Source: Rhizobium sp. R634
Lineage (GTDB): Bacteria; Pseudomonadota; Alphaproteobacteria; Rhizobiales; Rhizobiaceae
NCBI RefSeq assembly: GCF_002211305.1
Contig: NZ_LOKW01000009.1
Coordinates: forward strand, 1 to 64,000
Length of the DNA stretch: 64,000 bases
Reading direction: 5' to 3'
Shown here: piece after piece, positions 37,163 through 45,246 of the stretch
How the letters are laid out: the number at the start of each line of letters is the position of its first letter
How positions within the stretch are numbered: the first letter of the stretch is position 1
The notes under the pieces: generated by a model
Seen by the model: the letters and a program-made list of their open reading frames with translations, nothing else
Database searches by the model: none
Told to the model about the DNA's origin: nothing
Translations under genes and position numbers: made by a program

Positions 37163-37956
37163 TGACGCCGACCGCCCGCTCTCTCGGAGATCATCTGCGC
37201 GAATGGCGCCAGCGCCGCCGCATGAGCCAGCTCGATCTGGCGCTGGAAGCCGAAATCTCGCAACGGCACCTGAGCTTCATCGAGAGCGGGCGCTCGACGC
37301 CGAGCCGCGAAATGCTGCTGCATCTGGCCGAGCGCCTCGGCGTGCCGCTGCGAGACCGGAACCCGCTGCTGCTGGCCGCGGGTTTCGCTCCCGTCTTTGC
37401 CGAACGCAGGCTTGACGATCCCGCCCTGGAACCGGCGCGGCGCGCCATCGATATGGTGCTGAAGGGCCATGAGCCCTTCCCCGCCATCGCCATCGACCGC
37501 CATTGGACGCTGGTGGCCGCAAACGCCGCGATAGCGCCGCTGCTCGAGGCCGTTGCCGATCGATCCTTGCTGGAGCCGCCGGTCAACGTCCTGCGCCTCA
37601 GCCTGCATCCGCAGGGCCTTGCGCGCGATATCGCCAACCTCGCCGAATGGCGCGCCCATCTTCTGGATCGGCTGCGCCAGCAGATATCGGTCTCGGGCGA
37701 TCCCGTGCTGGAAAAGCTGTTGAGCGAACTGCTCTCCTATCCCGTCCCCGAAGCCGCCGGCGAGCGCCATGCCGACCTCGCCGGCATCGCCGTTCCGCTG
37801 AAGCTTTCGACGAAAGCCGGCCTGCTGTCATTCATCTCGACGACGACCGTCTTCGGCACGCCCGTCGATATCACCCTGTCGGAACTGGCGATCGAAACGC
37901 TCTTCCCGGCCGATGGGGAAACGGCCGCGATCCTGCGCGGCCATTTGGCGAATTAA
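37162..37956 (+). CDS. XRE-family regulator with MmyB-like ligand domain
   Basis: 264 aa. The N-terminal HTH is LREWRQRRRMSQLDLALEAEISQRHLSFIESGRSTPS. The rest (NPLLLAAGFAPVF, IAIDRHWTLVAANAAIAPLL, LLSYPVPE) is the MmyB-like PAS-related domain. Usually a small-molecule-responsive repressor. Co-translated with the SnoaL-like gene. It ends 31 bp from the convergent cobO end. Confidence 0.88.
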   Translation: MTPTARSLGDHLREWRQRRRMSQLDLALEAEISQRHLSFIESGRSTPSREMLLHLAERLGVPLRDRNPLLLAAGFAPVFAERRLDDPALEPARRAIDMVLKGHEPFPAIAIDRHWTLVAANAAIAPLLEAVADRSLLEPPVNVLRLSLHPQGLARDIANLAEWRAHLLDRLRQQISVSGDPVLEKLLSELLSYPVPEAAGERHADLAGIAVPLKLSTKAGLLSFISTTTVFGTPVDITLSELAIETLFPADGETAAILRGHLAN

Positions 37957-37987
37957 ACGCTTTTCCGCGCAATTCCGCCGCACTCTT

Positions 37988-38620
37988 TTAAAATTCCACG
38001 CCGGGCTGCCCCTTGATGCCCGAGCGGAAGGGATGTTTGACGAGCTCCATCTCGGTCACGAGATCGGCGATCTCGATCAGCTCTTCCTTGGCATTGCGCC
38101 CCGTCAGCACGACATGCGTCATATAAGGCTTCTCGTTTTTGAGGAACGCCACCACCTCGTTGACGTCGAGATAGTCGTAGCGCAGTGCGATGTTGATCTC
38201 GTCGAGCAGCACCATGGAATTGCGCTCGTCGCGGATCAGTTCCTTGGCCTTTTCCCAGGCAGCACCGGCAGCCGCCACGTCGCGCGCCCGGTCCTGCGTC
38301 TCCCAGGTAAAGCCCTCGCCCATCGTGTGAAACTGGCAGATGTCGGAGAAATGCTTCTCGATCAGATCGCGCTCGCCCGTCCACATCGCGCCCTTGATGA
38401 ACTGCACAACGGCAGACGGCTTGCCGTGGGCGATATGGCGGAAGATCATGCCGAAAGCGGCAGACGACTTGCCCTTGCCCTTGCCGGTATGGACGATGAT
38501 CAGCCCCTTCTCATCCGTCTTGGTCGCCATGATCTTGTCGCGTGCGGCTTTCTTCTTCGCCATCTTCTCGGAATGGCGGGCATCGTCCTTTTCGGCGGGT
38601 GCGATTGGCTCTTCGCTCAT
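37988..38620 (-). CDS. cobO: Cob(I)yrinic acid a,c-diamide adenosyltransferase CobO
   Basis: 210 aa. P-loop HTGKGKGKSSAAFGM and the VLLDEINIALRYDYLD motif are typical of CobO/BtuR. It transfers the adenosyl group from ATP to cobalt. ATG overlaps the cobN stop by 4 bp (ATGA); the frame open to 38932 is antisense-like and not used. Last gene of the riboswitch operon. Confidence 0.95.
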   Translation of the reverse strand: MSEEPIAPAEKDDARHSEKMAKKKAARDKIMATKTDEKGLIIVHTGKGKGKSSAAFGMIFRHIAHGKPSAVVQFIKGAMWTGERDLIEKHFSDICQFHTMGEGFTWETQDRARDVAAAGAAWEKAKELIRDERNSMVLLDEINIALRYDYLDVNEVVAFLKNEKPYMTHVVLTGRNAKEELIEIADLVTEMELVKHPFRSGIKGQPGVEF

Positions 38621-41600
38621 GATTGGCTGCCTGCTCTTTTCTTGGTTTCGTTGATGTCCGTGAGATCGAATTGCGCGGAGTTGCTGCGCGGCGTCCAGAG
38701 CTGCCGCTCGATCGCCTCCAGCAGCCGCTCCTTCATTTCGGCAAGCGCGGCAGGGTTCTTCTCGGCCATGAAATCGCGCACTTTGGGATCGGCGACAAAG
38801 GCCTGATAGACCGCCTCGAAGTGATGGCTGCCGACAGCGCCCGTCGTCGCCGCAAAGGCAAAGAGATAATCGACCGTCGCTGATATCTCGAAAGCGCCCT
38901 TGTAGCCGTGGCGCATGACGCCATCGATCCATTTCGGATTGACGACGCGACCGCGCACCACCCGCCCGATCTCTTCTTCCAGTGAGCGGATCACCGGCTT
39001 TTCCGGCCGCGAATGGTCATTGTGATAGATCGCCGGCCGCTCGCCGGCGAGCGCTTCCGCCGCCGCTGCCATGCCGCCTTCGAACTGGTAGTAATCGTCG
39101 CTGTCGAGCAGGTCGTGCTCGCGATTGTCCTGGTTCTGCACCACGGCCTGGATGGAGCGCAGCCGCTCCTCGAACACCCCGCGCTCGGCCTGCCCCTCCT
39201 CGCCCGCGCCATAGGCATAGCTGCCCCAGACGAGATAGGCTTCAGCGAGATCCGCACGCCGCTCCCAGCCTTTCTCGTCGATCAGCGCCTGCAGACCCGC
39301 GCCATAGGCGCCGGGCTTCGACCCGAAAATGCGATATCCCGCCCGCTTCGCCGCCGTCTTCTCGTCGAGCCCGGCAGCGGCGAGCCGCGCCGCTTCGCCG
39401 CGCATGCGCCCGGCGATCGGGTTGTCGGCCGCATCCTCATCCAGCGCGCCGACGGCGCGGATCGCCTTGTCGAACAGCGCAATCTGCTCGGGAAACGCAT
39501 CGCGGAAGAAGCCGGATATGCGCAGCGTCACATCCACGCGCGGCCGCCGCAGCATGGCCGGGGGGATGATCTCGTAACCGGTGACCCGCCGCGAGGCCAT
39601 GTCCCAGACCGGCTTCACGCCGATCAGCGCCAGCGCTTGAGCAATGTCATCGCCGCCGGTGCGCATATTGGACGTGCCCCAGGCCGTCAGCCCGAAGGAA
39701 ACGGGCCATTCGCCATGATCCTGCACATAGCGGCGGATCAGCAGCTCCGCAGATTTTTTCCCAAGCTCATAAGCCGCCGGTGTCGGCACCGCGCGGCTGT
39801 CCACCGAATAGAAATTCCGCCCCGTCGGCAAGACATCCGGCCGCCCCCGCGTCGGCGCCCCGGAAGGACCGGGCGGCACGAAACGGCCGTCGAGACCGCG
39901 CAGCAGGCCGACGATCTCTGCCGGGCCGCAAGCGAGGATGGAAGGCTTGAGACGGGATTCGATCTCGTCGAGCACTCGTCTGGTTTGGGACCAGAGGGTT
40001 GGGCAGGCGAGTTCGCCGGACACCAGCTTGGCGGCGAGCAGCTCGATGCGCTCGACCGTGTCGCCGTTGGTGCGCCAGGGGGCGTCGAGGAGATCGGCCA
40101 GGATTGGTGGTCGTGGGCGGGTCCAGGGGGCGGCCATGTCGCAGTCGAGAGGGTCGAAAGAAGACCCCTCCCCAACCCCTCCCCACGGGTGGGAGGGGCT
40201 TGCTGAGCGCGCTGTCTCGTCATCGATTTTGATCTCAGAGGTAACCGCGCGCTCAACGGCAAGTCCCTCCCCCTTGTGGGGAGGGGTTGGGGAGGGGTTT
40301 TTCAACACATCCCCAGCAATCGCCCGCTGCAAACTCGCGTCCCCACCCTCACCCAGCCCGCGCGGCACCCGCGCCAGCGCCACGGTGAGATCTGTCAGCA
40401 ACCGCCCTTCCGGCGAAACTCCGAACACATGCAGCCCATCGCGGATCTGCATTTCCTTGAGGTCGCAGAGATAGGCATCGAGCTTCTTCAGCGCCTCGCC
40501 TTCGCTCTCCCCTTTCGCAATCCCCGCATCGCGGTCCAGCCCGATATCGGCAACAAGTTCGAGGATCTGTCGCGACAGCAGCCGGATGCGCCTGGGATCG
40601 CCGCCCGAGGCCTCGTAATATTCATCGACCAGCGCCTCCAGATCCTTGAGCGGCCCATAGCTTTCCGCCCGCGTCAGCGGCGGCGTCAGATGGTCGATGA
40701 TGACGGCCGCAGTGCGGCGCTTGGCCTGCGTGCCCTCGCCGGGATCGTTGACGATGAAGGGGTAGAGATGCGGCAGCGGTCCAAAGATGGCCTCGGGATA
40801 GCAGCTCTCCGACAGCGCCAGCGCCTTGCCCGGTAGCCATTCCAGATTGCCGTGCTTTCCCATGTGAATGATAGCATCGGCCCCGAACTCCTGGCGCAGA
40901 AACGCATAGAAAGCGAAATAGCCATGCGGCGGCACCAGGTCCGGCGAATGGTAACTCTCCTTCGGGTCTATGTTGTAGCCCCGCGCCGGCTGGATGCCGA
41001 CGAGCAGCCCGCCAAACCGGGCAAATGGCAGAGCGAAAGCGCCCTCGCGCAGATAGGGATCGGCCTCGGGATCGCCCCAGCGCGCCGTCACCTCATGCTG
41101 AATCTGTTTGTGAAGAGATGCAAAGAAGCTCTTGTATCGACTCAGGGAAAGCGTCTCGCGCACCACCTTGCCGTCGAAGCCGGAATTGGTCGGCCCCTCC
41201 ATCAGATGCCGCATGAGCGCGTCGCCATCGGTGGGGATGTCGGCGACGGGATAACCGTCCTTCTCCATCGCCCGCATCACCTCGATCGTGCCCGCCGGCG
41301 TATCGAGACCGACGCCATTGCCGAGCCGCCCGTCACGGTTCGGATAATTCGCCATGACCAGCGCGACGCGCCGCTCGGCAGTTGTTTTTCGCCGCAGCCG
41401 CGCCCAATTGCCGGCAAGGGCTGCGACATAGGCCATGCGCCCGGCATCCGGTTCGCTGGAAACGATATTGGCCTCGACCGCAGCGTCATAGCGGGCAGCC
41501 GCCTTGAAGGAGACGGCGCGCGACAGCACACGCCCATCCACCTCCGGCAAGGCTACATTCATGCCGAGATCGCGGGCCGACAGCCCTTGCGAAGAGACCG

Positions 41601-42705
41601 CCCAGGCTTCCCGCGACGAAGCGGAAAAGATCGCCTGCAGTATGACGGCGTCATTGGCCTCCAGCACCGTCGGCTGACGATCGGCGCCGGGGGCGGAGAC
41701 GGCAAAGCCCGTCGTGTTGATGACGACGTCGGGTTTCAGCTCGGCGAAGATGGATTCGAGAATACCTTTGGAGACCGGGTCCTTAAGGCTGTAGGCAAAG
41801 ACCGGCAGCGGGCGAAAACCCTGAGCCTGCAAAGCTTCGATCATGGCTTCGACGGGGCGGGTTTCGCCGCTTTGCACTAGGGCGCGATAGAAGGCGATGG
41901 CGACTGTCGGGGGTTCAAATCCCTCCTCCGCTACCATACCCCCCTCTGTCCTGCCGGACATCTCCCCCACAAGGGGGGAGATTGAATCGTGGAGGGCTTC
42001 TCCCCAAACAACCGATGTAGGGCGATGGTCCTGCCGCTTGCCGATCTCCCCCCTTGTGGGGGAGATGTCCGGCAGGACAGAGTGGGGTGCCACACTCTCG
42101 ACGCCTGCGGAAGAAACCCCCGAGACAAGCCTCTTCCATCCGTCGATTCCAACCAGTCCCCGCCCCGGCCACCATATCCCCGCCTTCATCAGCGGCGCAG
42201 CCGGCGCCGGCTTCTCCTCACCCGAAAGCATCGCCGAGGCATAGGCGAGAAAGCCCCGCGCATTGGCGTCGCCACCCTCGATTAGATAGGCCCAGAGCGC
42301 ATTGAGATCCTCCAGCGCGACATTCGAAAACGGCGTCAGCCCCGCATCCGGTTTCGCATCGCCCGGTAGCACCGCAATCAAGGCTCCGCTGCGGGCCGCC
42401 GCCGCGTGCAGCGCCTCCAGCGCATAGTGGAAATAGCTCGCCCCGCCCAGGGCCCGCACGATGATCAGCTTCGCATGCCGCGCCGTGCGTTCGACATAGG
42501 TATCGACCGACATCGGGTGCTTTAGGCTCATCAGGCTCGCAAGCCGCAGCGAATGCCCCATCGCCCCGCCGGCACGGGCCGCGGCGATCGCCGCAAGCTC
42601 GGTGTCAGCGGCAGACAGGAACAGGATATCGCCCGGCGACTGGCCGAGATCGATGGCCTCGTCGCCGTCGCTGATCGTTCCCTGCTGGGCCAGAAGCAGA
42701 TGCAT
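38617..42705 (-). CDS. cobN: Cobaltochelatase subunit CobN, enlarged by two in-frame palindromic repeats
   Basis: 1362 aa against about 1275 in relatives. Start MHLLLAQQGTISDGDEAIDLGQSPGD and core motifs such as MGKHGNLEWLPGKALALS are diagnostic. CobN binds hydrogenobyrinic acid a,c-diamide and inserts cobalt with CobS and CobT, which are not in this window. Two stretches have no counterpart in normal CobN: roughly 60 residues after GIDGWKRL (DNA about 41905-42100) and roughly 47 residues between AIAGDVLK and FDPLDCDMAAP (DNA 40163-40303). Both are translations of palindromic intergenic repeats and both keep the frame. It starts 4 bp after cobW. Confidence 0.95.
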   Translation of the reverse strand: MHLLLAQQGTISDGDEAIDLGQSPGDILFLSAADTELAAIAAARAGGAMGHSLRLASLMSLKHPMSVDTYVERTARHAKLIIVRALGGASYFHYALEALHAAAARSGALIAVLPGDAKPDAGLTPFSNVALEDLNALWAYLIEGGDANARGFLAYASAMLSGEEKPAPAAPLMKAGIWWPGRGLVGIDGWKRLVSGVSSAGVESVAPHSVLPDISPTRGEIGKRQDHRPTSVVWGEALHDSISPLVGEMSGRTEGGMVAEEGFEPPTVAIAFYRALVQSGETRPVEAMIEALQAQGFRPLPVFAYSLKDPVSKGILESIFAELKPDVVINTTGFAVSAPGADRQPTVLEANDAVILQAIFSASSREAWAVSSQGLSARDLGMNVALPEVDGRVLSRAVSFKAAARYDAAVEANIVSSEPDAGRMAYVAALAGNWARLRRKTTAERRVALVMANYPNRDGRLGNGVGLDTPAGTIEVMRAMEKDGYPVADIPTDGDALMRHLMEGPTNSGFDGKVVRETLSLSRYKSFFASLHKQIQHEVTARWGDPEADPYLREGAFALPFARFGGLLVGIQPARGYNIDPKESYHSPDLVPPHGYFAFYAFLRQEFGADAIIHMGKHGNLEWLPGKALALSESCYPEAIFGPLPHLYPFIVNDPGEGTQAKRRTAAVIIDHLTPPLTRAESYGPLKDLEALVDEYYEASGGDPRRIRLLSRQILELVADIGLDRDAGIAKGESEGEALKKLDAYLCDLKEMQIRDGLHVFGVSPEGRLLTDLTVALARVPRGLGEGGDASLQRAIAGDVLKNPSPTPPHKGEGLAVERAVTSEIKIDDETARSASPSHPWGGVGEGSSFDPLDCDMAAPWTRPRPPILADLLDAPWRTNGDTVERIELLAAKLVSGELACPTLWSQTRRVLDEIESRLKPSILACGPAEIVGLLRGLDGRFVPPGPSGAPTRGRPDVLPTGRNFYSVDSRAVPTPAAYELGKKSAELLIRRYVQDHGEWPVSFGLTAWGTSNMRTGGDDIAQALALIGVKPVWDMASRRVTGYEIIPPAMLRRPRVDVTLRISGFFRDAFPEQIALFDKAIRAVGALDEDAADNPIAGRMRGEAARLAAAGLDEKTAAKRAGYRIFGSKPGAYGAGLQALIDEKGWERRADLAEAYLVWGSYAYGAGEEGQAERGVFEERLRSIQAVVQNQDNREHDLLDSDDYYQFEGGMAAAAEALAGERPAIYHNDHSRPEKPVIRSLEEEIGRVVRGRVVNPKWIDGVMRHGYKGAFEISATVDYLFAFAATTGAVGSHHFEAVYQAFVADPKVRDFMAEKNPAALAEMKERLLEAIERQLWTPRSNSAQFDLTDINETKKRAGSQS
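40163..40303. repeat. Palindromic repeat (family C) in frame inside cobN
   Basis: Left arm ACCCCTCCCCAACCCCTCCC and right arm GGGAGGGGTTGGGGAGGGGT are inverted copies around a centre of about 85 bp, itself carrying further inverted parts. It is translated through as NPSPTPPHKGEG... to ...SHPWGGVGEGSS. Confidence 0.88.
41909..41936 (+). other. Fragment resembling a tRNA 3' end (T-arm, acceptor strand, CCA)
   Basis: GGGGG-TTCAAAT-CCCTC is a T-arm with five pairs and a canonical T-loop, followed by CTCCGCT, A and CCA, in the order and spacing of a tRNA 3' end. No 5' half is present, so it is not a tRNA gene. It lies inside cobN, directly before the family D-type repeat, and is translated on the other strand as EEGFEPP. 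Confidence 0.5.
41937..42090. repeat. Palindromic repeat (family D) in frame inside cobN
   Basis: Arms CTCTGTCCTGCCGGACATCT and AGATGTCCGGCAGGACAGAG are perfect inverted copies; next to them CCCCACAAGGGGGGAG and CTCCCCCCTTGTGGGG repeat the pattern inwards. The translation is HSVLPDISPTRGEI ... SPLVGEMSGRTEGG, a peptide commonly seen when such repeats are wrongly or rightly translated. Confidence 0.9.
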
Positions 42706-42709
42706 GGGC

Positions 42710-43759
42710 TTATGCCAGTGCCTCGATCGCCGCCCTCACCGCATCCTGATCCATCTCGTGCAGACCGATGACGACAAGGCGCGTGCGCCGCGCTTCACCA
42801 GGCGTCCAGGCGCGGTCGAAATACTGGTCGATGCGGCTGCCGACGGCCTGCAGCTGCAGCCGCATCGGCTTGCCGGAGACGTCGATGAAGCCCTTCAGGC
42901 GCAGCACGTCATGTTCGGCGATGATGCCTTTCAGCTTCTCGACGAAGGCAGCGGTATCGGCAATCGCCCCAAGCTCGACGACAAAACTGTCGAATTCGTC
43001 GTGATCGTGCGGCTCGCCAGCCTCGTGTTCCATCTCGTGATGGGACTTGCGGTTGACGATATCGTCTTCCGTGCCGATACCGAGGCCGAGCAGCACGCTG
43101 GCCGGCACCTCGCCGTTCCTGGCCTCGATCATCACCGGCTTGCGGGCGATGCGCGAGGCGACTTCGCTCTTCACGCGGCCGAGCCCGTCCGTGTCGATGA
43201 GATCGGTCTTGTTGAGCACGATCAGATCGGCGCAGGTCAGCTGATCCTCGAAGAGCTCCTCGATCGGGCTTTCGTGATCGAGCGATTCATCCTCGACGCG
43301 GCGCGCATCGACGGCATCGTGATCGTCGGCGAAACGGCCGGCGGCAACGGCGGCGCTATCGACCACGGTGATGACGCCGTCGACGGTGACTTCGCTGCGG
43401 ATATCCGGCCAGTTGAAGGCGGCGACCAGCGGCTGCGGCAGCGCAAGGCCCGAGGTCTCGATGACGATATGGTCGGGGCGCTGGTCGCGCTCCAGAAGCT
43501 TGGTCATGGTCGGAATGAAATCGTCGGCCACCGTGCAGCAGATGCAGCCATTGGTGAGCTCGATAATATCGTCCTCCGTGCAGTTCTCCGCCCCGCAGCC
43601 CTTCAGCACATCGCCGTCGACGCCGAGATCGCCGAACTCGTTGATGATGAGCGCGATCTTCTTGCCGCCGGCATTGGTGAGCAGGTTGCGGATCATCGTC
43701 GTCTTGCCGGCGCCGAGGAAGCCGGTGATGACCGTTGCGGGAATTTTCTGCTGGTTCAT
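42710..43759 (-). CDS. cobW: CobW, G3E GTPase metallochaperone of cobalamin synthesis
   Basis: 349 aa. P-loop TGFLGAGKTT, the metal-binding GCICC motif, VIETSGLALP and the G4 motif LNKTDLID. A His-rich stretch (KSHHEMEHEAGEPHDHDE) lies between the GTPase and the CobW C-terminal domain. It probably delivers cobalt to the CobNST chelatase encoded partly by the next gene. Six bp after cobP. Confidence 0.95.
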   Translation of the reverse strand: MNQQKIPATVITGFLGAGKTTMIRNLLTNAGGKKIALIINEFGDLGVDGDVLKGCGAENCTEDDIIELTNGCICCTVADDFIPTMTKLLERDQRPDHIVIETSGLALPQPLVAAFNWPDIRSEVTVDGVITVVDSAAVAAGRFADDHDAVDARRVEDESLDHESPIEELFEDQLTCADLIVLNKTDLIDTDGLGRVKSEVASRIARKPVMIEARNGEVPASVLLGLGIGTEDDIVNRKSHHEMEHEAGEPHDHDEFDSFVVELGAIADTAAFVEKLKGIIAEHDVLRLKGFIDVSGKPMRLQLQAVGSRIDQYFDRAWTPGEARRTRLVVIGLHEMDQDAVRAAIEALA

Positions 43760-43765
43760 GGAACT

Positions 43766-44290
43766 TCAACCCTTCATTTTCAGCGGCAGTCCCGCCGCGA
43801 TGAAATAAACTTCGTCGGCTTTCGCCGCGATCATCTGGTGCAGCCGGCCGGCATGGTCGCGGAACTCCCGCGCCATGCGGTTCTCCGGCACGATGCCGAG
43901 ACCGACTTCATTGGAAACGATGACAAGTTTCGCCTTTGCCTGCGGCAGCCACGCTGCAAGCGCGGCTGCCTGTAGCGCGATATCGCGCCCCTCCATCATC
44001 AGATTGGTGAGCCACAGCGTCAGACAATCGACGATGATCGCCCTGCCCGCGCCATCGATGGCCTTAAGTCGTTCGGCGAGATCAAGCGGCTCCTCATGCG
44101 TGGTCCAGGAGCCGCCGCGATCGGCCTTGTGCTGGTCGATCCGCGCCTGCATCTCGTCGTCCCACGCCCGGCCGGTCGCGATGTAATGGCGCTCGAGGCC
44201 GCTCGATGTGATGAGGTTTTCGGCGAAGCGCGATTTGCCGGAGCGCGCGCCGCCGAGCACAAGAGTGGAATTGGAGAGGAGATCGGTCAT
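43766..44290 (-). CDS. cobP: Adenosylcobinamide kinase / guanylyltransferase CobP
   Basis: 174 aa. P-loop [37 protein letters not shown] and [21 protein letters not shown] are characteristic of CobP/CobU. It phosphorylates and guanylylates adenosylcobinamide. First gene behind the cobalamin riboswitch, with a palindromic repeat in between. Confidence 0.95.
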   Translation of the reverse strand: MTDLLSNSTLVLGGARSGKSRFAENLITSSGLERHYIATGRAWDDEMQARIDQHKADRGGSWTTHEEPLDLAERLKAIDGAGRAIIVDCLTLWLTNLMMEGRDIALQAAALAAWLPQAKAKLVIVSNEVGLGIVPENRMAREFRDHAGRLHQMIAAKADEVYFIAAGLPLKMKG

Positions 44291-44330
44291 GCCGCGACGC
44301 TCCCGCTAGGGAGGGTGAGGCGGTGCCACG

Positions 44331-44498
44331 TTTCCCTTCTCCCCAGCGGGGAGAAGGTGCCGGCAGGCGGTTGAGGGGGTGAGCGGCGAAGCCGCGAATG
44401 CACTGAGCGCAAGCGAAGGGCAAATGAACGGAGTTGCCGTGCGGCCCCCTCATCCGACCCTTCGGGCCACCTTCTCCCCGCTGGGGAGAAGGGGAGAC
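44331..44498. repeat. Palindromic repeat between the riboswitch and cobP
   Basis: Arms CCCTTCTCCCCAGCGGGGAG and CTCCCCGCTGGGGAGAAGGG with inner inverted parts such as GGCGGTTGAGGGGGTGAG and its partner CCCCCTCATCCGACCC. About 168 bp, a common rhizobial intergenic element. It separates the B12 box (44611) from the cobP ATG (44290). Confidence 0.88.
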
Positions 44499-44610
44499 CC
44501 CACCGTCGCGCCACACAAGGCAGCGCCGAATTCATTCGTTCAGCCAAAACAACCTCCGTGCTGGCAGCGGGCTCTTTGCCCAGGGTTGGGCTTTTCGCCC
44601 GGCACGGGAT

Positions 44611-44962
44611 GGCAGGTCTCCTGGCTCGCGGATATCGGCCGCGATCGGGGCGGACCGGAAACCGGTCGCCCTGATCGTGCCGGCGGATCTGCCTCGCCTT
44701 CCCGGCTGCTTCGGTGAAGAGGTGGACGATTCGTAGAAATAGAGGCGTCCGACCCCGGTTGATCACCATGCATTTCCAGTGGCTTTTCCGGCATCTCGTC
44801 CGTTCCACCCGCCCGCACCATTGCTGGCTGCCGGCGGAAAGGGCTGAATGCCGGATGGAAGACCCTGACCGCTCTACAGTCGCGGGGTCGGCTGTGATGA
44901 AGGCGCCCGGAATGGGTCCGCCCCGTCACATTCCCTTTTCATCCGGAAGGGCGCACCGCCGA
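44611..44962 (-). promoter_or_regulatory. Cobalamin riboswitch of the cobP-W-N-O operon
   Basis: Read on the minus strand, the conserved blocks occur in order: GGTGCGCCC near 44957-44949, AAGGGAATGTGACG, CGACCCCGCGACTGTAGAGC, GCCACTGG near 44783, GGGAAGGCGAGG near 44700, and the B12 box AGCCAGGAGACCTGCC at 44626-44611. It should bind adenosylcobalamin and shut off the operon when the vitamin is plentiful. The expression platform must lie between the B12 box and cobP, where a palindromic repeat now sits. Between 44963 and 45246 only the promoter region and an inverted repeat CCATCC...GGATGG (44971-44991) were seen. Confidence 0.93.
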
Positions 44963-45246
44963 TCCGGAACCATCCGTTATAGCGGGATGGTCAGGCGACC
45001 ATCCGTATAGGAAAGATGGTTAGGCAAGCCGGTGATTGAAGTCAACGGCCTTCGCCGCCGTCCCCGCGCCGGATCGTCTCAGGGCTACCGGACCATTACG
45101 ACTGACCCTACCGGAAATATCGTCTTTTATCAGTGATTTACGTCATGAAAATTTGATCGGCGCGCCGGCTTTTCGCCGCAATTGCATTGCAAGCCGACTG
45201 CGCCGCCGCCCTTGACCGGGCTTCTCCCCGCCTAATTGTCCTAGCC

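Noticed and set aside
41909..41936. A functional tRNA gene
   Set aside because: Only the T-arm and acceptor 3' strand are present; there is no D-arm, anticodon arm or 5' acceptor strand upstream, and the DNA there codes for CobN.
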